Shown: piece by piece, positions 60,928-64,000 of the stretch
How the letters are laid out: each line of letters opens with the position of its first letter
How positions within the stretch are numbered: the stretch's first letter is position 1
Origin: an uncultured Ardenticatenia bacterium
Lineage (GTDB): Bacteria > Chloroflexota > Anaerolineae > 4572-78 > NAK82
Direction: 5' to 3'
DNA: 64,000 bases
NCBI GenBank assembly: GCA_937127125.1
Contig: CAKZLO010000074.1
Span: 46,125-110,124, forward strand
The notes under the pieces: generated by a model
Databases searched by the model: none
The model's input: the letters and a program-made list of their open reading frames with translations, nothing else
Told to the model about the DNA's origin: nothing
Position numbers and translations under genes: made by a program

Positions 60928-62583
60928 ATGGGTGACAATGTACCTCAGGATACCTTGCTGATTTTTGATACTACATTGCGCGATGGAGAACAGTCCCCTG
61001 GCGCCACGCTTGACGTCCACGAAAAGTTGGAGATTGCTCGACAGCTATCGCGACTAGGAGTGGATATCTGCGAGGCAGGTTTCCCTATTGCTTCCCCAGG
61101 TGACTTCGAGGCGGTCAGCTTGATCGCATCTGAGGTTGGCCCGCTGACGGAGGGTCGCAAAACTGGCCAACCAATGGTCATTGCAGCCCTGGCACGTGCC
61201 AACCAGAAGGACATCCATCGGGCTTACGAGGCGATCAAGGCAGCGCCGCGACACCGCATCCATACTTTCCTGGCGACAAGCGATATCCATTTGCAGCATA
61301 AGCTGCAAATCAGCCGCGAGGAGTGCGTCCGACGTGCCGTCGAGGCAGTGGCATATGCACGCAGTCTGTGCGAGGATGTCGAGTTCTCCCCGGAGGATGC
61401 CGGTCGCTCAGATCCCGAGTTTCTGACCGTTGTGCTTGGGGAAGTTATTAAGGCAGGTGCCACCACGCTCAACATCCCAGACACGGTTGGGTACACGACC
61501 CCAGAGGAATTTGGCCAGCTGATCCGCTATCTCATCAGCCACACACCCGGTGCAGATCGAGTAGTGTGGTCAGTGCATTGTCACAACGATTTGGGATTGG
61601 CAACAGCGAATACCCTGGCCGGCATTCGTGCCGGCGCCCGTCAAGCCGAAGTCACGGTCAATGGCATTGGAGAACGAGCTGGCAACACCTCTCTCGAAGA
61701 GGTGGTTATGGCCATATACACGCGCCAACAGCTGTTCGGCTTGAAAACCAACATCGACACTACCCAAATTATGCGTACCAGTCGTATGGTCAGCTCTTAT
61801 ACTGGTATTGTAGTGCAACCTAATAAGGCGATTGTGGGTGCCAATGCTTTTGCTCATGAGGCAGGCATCCATCAGGATGGCATGCTCAAGAGTCATCTTA
61901 CCTACGAGATCATGCGGCCAGAGACAATCGGATTGTCCACCTCGCGTTTGGTTTTGGGCAAGCACTCTGGTCGGCATGCCTTCCGTGTGCGTCTACAGGA
62001 GCTGGGTTACACGGATCTCACTGAAGAGGAAATCAACCAAGCTTTTGAGCGCTTCAAGAGATGGGCTGACAAGAAAAAGATGGTCACTGATGCAGATATT
62101 GAAGCCATCATTGCAGACGAAATCTACCAGCCCCCCGAGATATGGCATCTCAACCACATTCAGGTTTCATGCGGCGACCACAGCATACCAACCGCCAGCG
62201 TGAGTCTGACCGGACCAGATGGCCAGGTCTACGAGGAAGCGGCGTTGGGTTATGGCCCAGTTGATGCTCTCTATAAGGCAATCAACCGCATCGTAAAAGT
62301 ACCTAACACGCTGAGCGAGTTCAGTGTCAAGGCCATCACAGAGGGCATGGACGCTGCCGGTGAGGTGACCATCCGGATTCAGCCGGCTGAGGATGACCAA
62401 GATGCACCCATCAACCCACAGACAGGCAAACCTATCGTGCGCACGTATAGCGGCCATGGTGTGAGCACCGATATCATCGTTGCCAGCGCGCGTGCTTACA
62501 TCAACGCATTGAATCGATTAATTGCTGACCGCGAACGTCGCTCACACAGAGAGGCCCGGCCTGAAGCAAGAACCACGAGCTGA
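60928..62583 (+). CDS. leuA: 2-isopropylmalate synthase
   Basis: A 551-residue enzyme that condenses acetyl-CoA with 2-oxoisovalerate, the first committed step to leucine. The catalytic TIM barrel shows [16 protein letters not shown] and the metal motif HCHNDLG; after [16 protein letters not shown] a linker and the full C-terminal LeuA allosteric domain follow, which binds leucine. ATG 60928 is preferred (GGGAGGG upstream) over ATG 60904. It lies 29 bases after ilvC. Confidence 0.95.
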   Translation: MGDNVPQDTLLIFDTTLRDGEQSPGATLDVHEKLEIARQLSRLGVDICEAGFPIASPGDFEAVSLIASEVGPLTEGRKTGQPMVIAALARANQKDIHRAYEAIKAAPRHRIHTFLATSDIHLQHKLQISREECVRRAVEAVAYARSLCEDVEFSPEDAGRSDPEFLTVVLGEVIKAGATTLNIPDTVGYTTPEEFGQLIRYLISHTPGADRVVWSVHCHNDLGLATANTLAGIRAGARQAEVTVNGIGERAGNTSLEEVVMAIYTRQQLFGLKTNIDTTQIMRTSRMVSSYTGIVVQPNKAIVGANAFAHEAGIHQDGMLKSHLTYEIMRPETIGLSTSRLVLGKHSGRHAFRVRLQELGYTDLTEEEINQAFERFKRWADKKKMVTDADIEAIIADEIYQPPEIWHLNHIQVSCGDHSIPTASVSLTGPDGQVYEEAALGYGPVDALYKAINRIVKVPNTLSEFSVKAITEGMDAAGEVTIRIQPAEDDQDAPINPQTGKPIVRTYSGHGVSTDIIVASARAYINALNRLIADRERRSHREARPEARTTS

Positions 62584-62635
62584 GGCATAATGCTACGATG
62601 ATGCGACGAATATGAGACGCTAAGGGAGAGAAGCA

Positions 62636-64000
62636 ATGCTCCATACACCACGTACTCTCTTGGACAAGATATGGGATGATCACATCGTGGTGGAAGAACC
62701 AGGCAGCCCGGCAGTATTGTACATTGATTTACACCTTATCCACGAGGTTACCTCCCCTCAAGCCTTCGATGGCTTGCGCCAGCGTGGACTACGAGTACGT
62801 CGTCCGCAGCAGACGGTTGCCACGATTGATCACAGCATCCCGACCACGCCCCCCGAGATACCCATTAGTGATCCGCTGGCAGCACGTCAGATTCAGCAGA
62901 TCGTAGATAACTGTCGCGAGTTTGGTGTGCCGCTGCATGGCATTGGCAGTCCGACGCGAGGTATTGTCCATGTCATCGGGCCAGAGCTAGGTCTTACCCA
63001 GCCTGGGATGACGATAGTCTGTGGTGATAGCCACACCGCAACCCACGGAGCATTCGGGGCGCTGGCTTTCGGTATTGGCACAAGTGAAGTCGAGCATGTG
63101 CTCGCCACTCAATGCCTGCTGCAACACAAGCCGCGTAGCTGTCAGATGCAAGTGGAAGGACGGCTTGGTAAGGGGGTCACAGCGAAGGATCTCATCCTGG
63201 GCCTAATTGCTCAAATCGGGAGTGGAGGAGGAACCGGCTACGTTTTCGAATACAGCGGTCCAGCTATTCGTGCTCTCTCTATGGAGGAACGCATGACCGT
63301 GTGCAATATGAGCATCGAAGCTGGGGCGCGTGCAGGTATGATCGCCCCCGATGACACCACATTCGAATACTTGGCGGGGCGGCCATATGCTCCAAAGGGC
63401 AAAGCGTGGGATGAGGCGGTTAAACGTTGGCGGCTACTTCCGAGCGACCCTGATGCTCACTTTGATCACATTGTGACTCTGGACGCCAGTCGTCTGGAAC
63501 CGGTAATTACCTATGGCACTAATCCCAGTATGGCCATTCCAATCACTGGGGTTGTTCCCGACCCCGCAAATGTTCGAGATGTGAGCGAACGACAGGCAAT
63601 GGAAAAAGCCCTGCAATACATGGATCTCAGACCCGGACAACGCCTGTTGGGCCACCCAATTGATGTGGTTTTCATTGGAAGTTGTACGAACGGGCGACTC
63701 TCTGACTTGCGCCAAGCTGCCAGCTTGCTCAAGGAACGTCGCGTCAAGGAGGGCGTGCGTGTGCTAGTGGTACCAGGCTCACAGTCGGTCAAACGCGCTG
63801 CGGAAGCAGAGGGATTGCACCAGATCTTCCTGGATGCTGGTGCGGAGTGGCGTGAGCCCGGTTGTAGCATGTGCATCGCAATGAATGGTGACCAGCTACA
63901 ACCGGGGCAATATGCCGTTAGCACAAGCAATCGCAATTTCGAGGGTCGACAGGGGCCTGGTGGTCGTACATTCCTCGCCAGTCCACTGACTGCCGCCGCT
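62636..64000 (+). CDS. leuC: 3-isopropylmalate dehydratase large subunit (3' partial)
   Basis: The first 455 codons of LeuC, open to the right edge; roughly 10-20 residues should be missing. The protein isomerises 2- to 3-isopropylmalate with an aconitase-type 4Fe-4S cluster. Landmarks are [12 protein letters not shown] at the N-terminus, [34 protein letters not shown] (two consecutive pieces), FIGSCTNGR with the first cluster Cys, and [10 protein letters not shown] with the other two. The ATG at 62636 follows AAGGGAG. The small subunit leuD is expected just beyond the edge. Confidence 0.95.
   Translation, partial: MLHTPRTLLDKIWDDHIVVEEPGSPAVLYIDLHLIHEVTSPQAFDGLRQRGLRVRRPQQTVATIDHSIPTTPPEIPISDPLAARQIQQIVDNCREFGVPLHGIGSPTRGIVHVIGPELGLTQPGMTIVCGDSHTATHGAFGALAFGIGTSEVEHVLATQCLLQHKPRSCQMQVEGRLGKGVTAKDLILGLIAQIGSGGGTGYVFEYSGPAIRALSMEERMTVCNMSIEAGARAGMIAPDDTTFEYLAGRPYAPKGKAWDEAVKRWRLLPSDPDAHFDHIVTLDASRLEPVITYGTNPSMAIPITGVVPDPANVRDVSERQAMEKALQYMDLRPGQRLLGHPIDVVFIGSCTNGRLSDLRQAASLLKERRVKEGVRVLVVPGSQSVKRAAEAEGLHQIFLDAGAEWREPGCSMCIAMNGDQLQPGQYAVSTSNRNFEGRQGPGGRTFLASPLTAAA

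Overview
The window looks like a chromosomal segment of a Chloroflexota bacterium, most likely an Anaerolineae-like lineage. The evidence is indirect: lipoproteins with long Pro/Thr (TPTPTPT) linkers, many sugar ABC importers without their own ATPase, GTG and TTG starts, a roadblock/LC7 protein and moderately GC-rich DNA. No rRNA, tRNA, CRISPR array or complete insertion sequence was recognised.

Layout. 1-1909: the 3' part of a branched-chain-amino-acid-type binding protein and a creatininase-family hydrolase. 1987-2454 (-): ribosomal protein L9. 2741-9452: a tightly packed operon of three paralogous PT-rich lipoproteins, a membrane-anchored HExxH metalloprotease, a GT2 glycosyltransferase, a PfkB kinase and a VUT-family (queuosine precursor type) transporter. 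9612-14336: a strong promoter, a long leader and a sugar importer operon (binding protein, two permeases, an 83-residue two-TM protein, an SDR dehydrogenase). 14438-17691 (-): GtrA protein, GT4 glycosyltransferase, SIS isomerase and zinc dehydrogenase. 17984-20256: sugar isomerase/epimerase plus Gfo/Idh oxidoreductase. 20390-21481 (-): a tyrosine recombinase, with a dif-like 28-bp site 326 bp upstream of its start. 22133-23142: a winged-helix protein and a membrane protein. 23336-23894: a BrnT-like/CopG-type toxin-antitoxin pair. 23910-27633: a nucleoside/BMP-type ABC importer without its binding protein. 27659-31713: MsrP-like reductase, B12-binding-type radical SAM protein and O-antigen ligase/polymerase. 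32518-38345: a ribose-type sugar importer with isomerase and oxidoreductase. 38518-51335: a ROK regulator divergent from a long catabolic locus holding a PIG-L deacetylase, two binding proteins, four permeases, a class II aldolase, a PHP protein and a dehydrogenase with two Rossmann-like segments. 51437-57057: an unknown protein, HlyD-like adaptor, YggT-M50 protease fusion, prephenate dehydrogenase, roadblock protein, bacterioferritin and redoxin. 57173-64000: the ilvB-ilvN-ilvC-leuA-leuC operon, running off the right edge.

The most striking signal is in front of ilvB. A near-consensus promoter is followed by a 30-codon reading frame with 16 Ile/Val/Leu codons, then a terminator hairpin. The left arm of that hairpin can instead pair perfectly with the last codons of the short frame. 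This is the architecture of a ribosome-mediated attenuator of branched-chain amino acid synthesis. Other points are a strong hairpin directly after all five binding-protein genes, a dif-like site near a Xer-like recombinase, a YggT/site-2-protease fusion, and long leaders or a possible non-coding transcript upstream of sugar importer genes.
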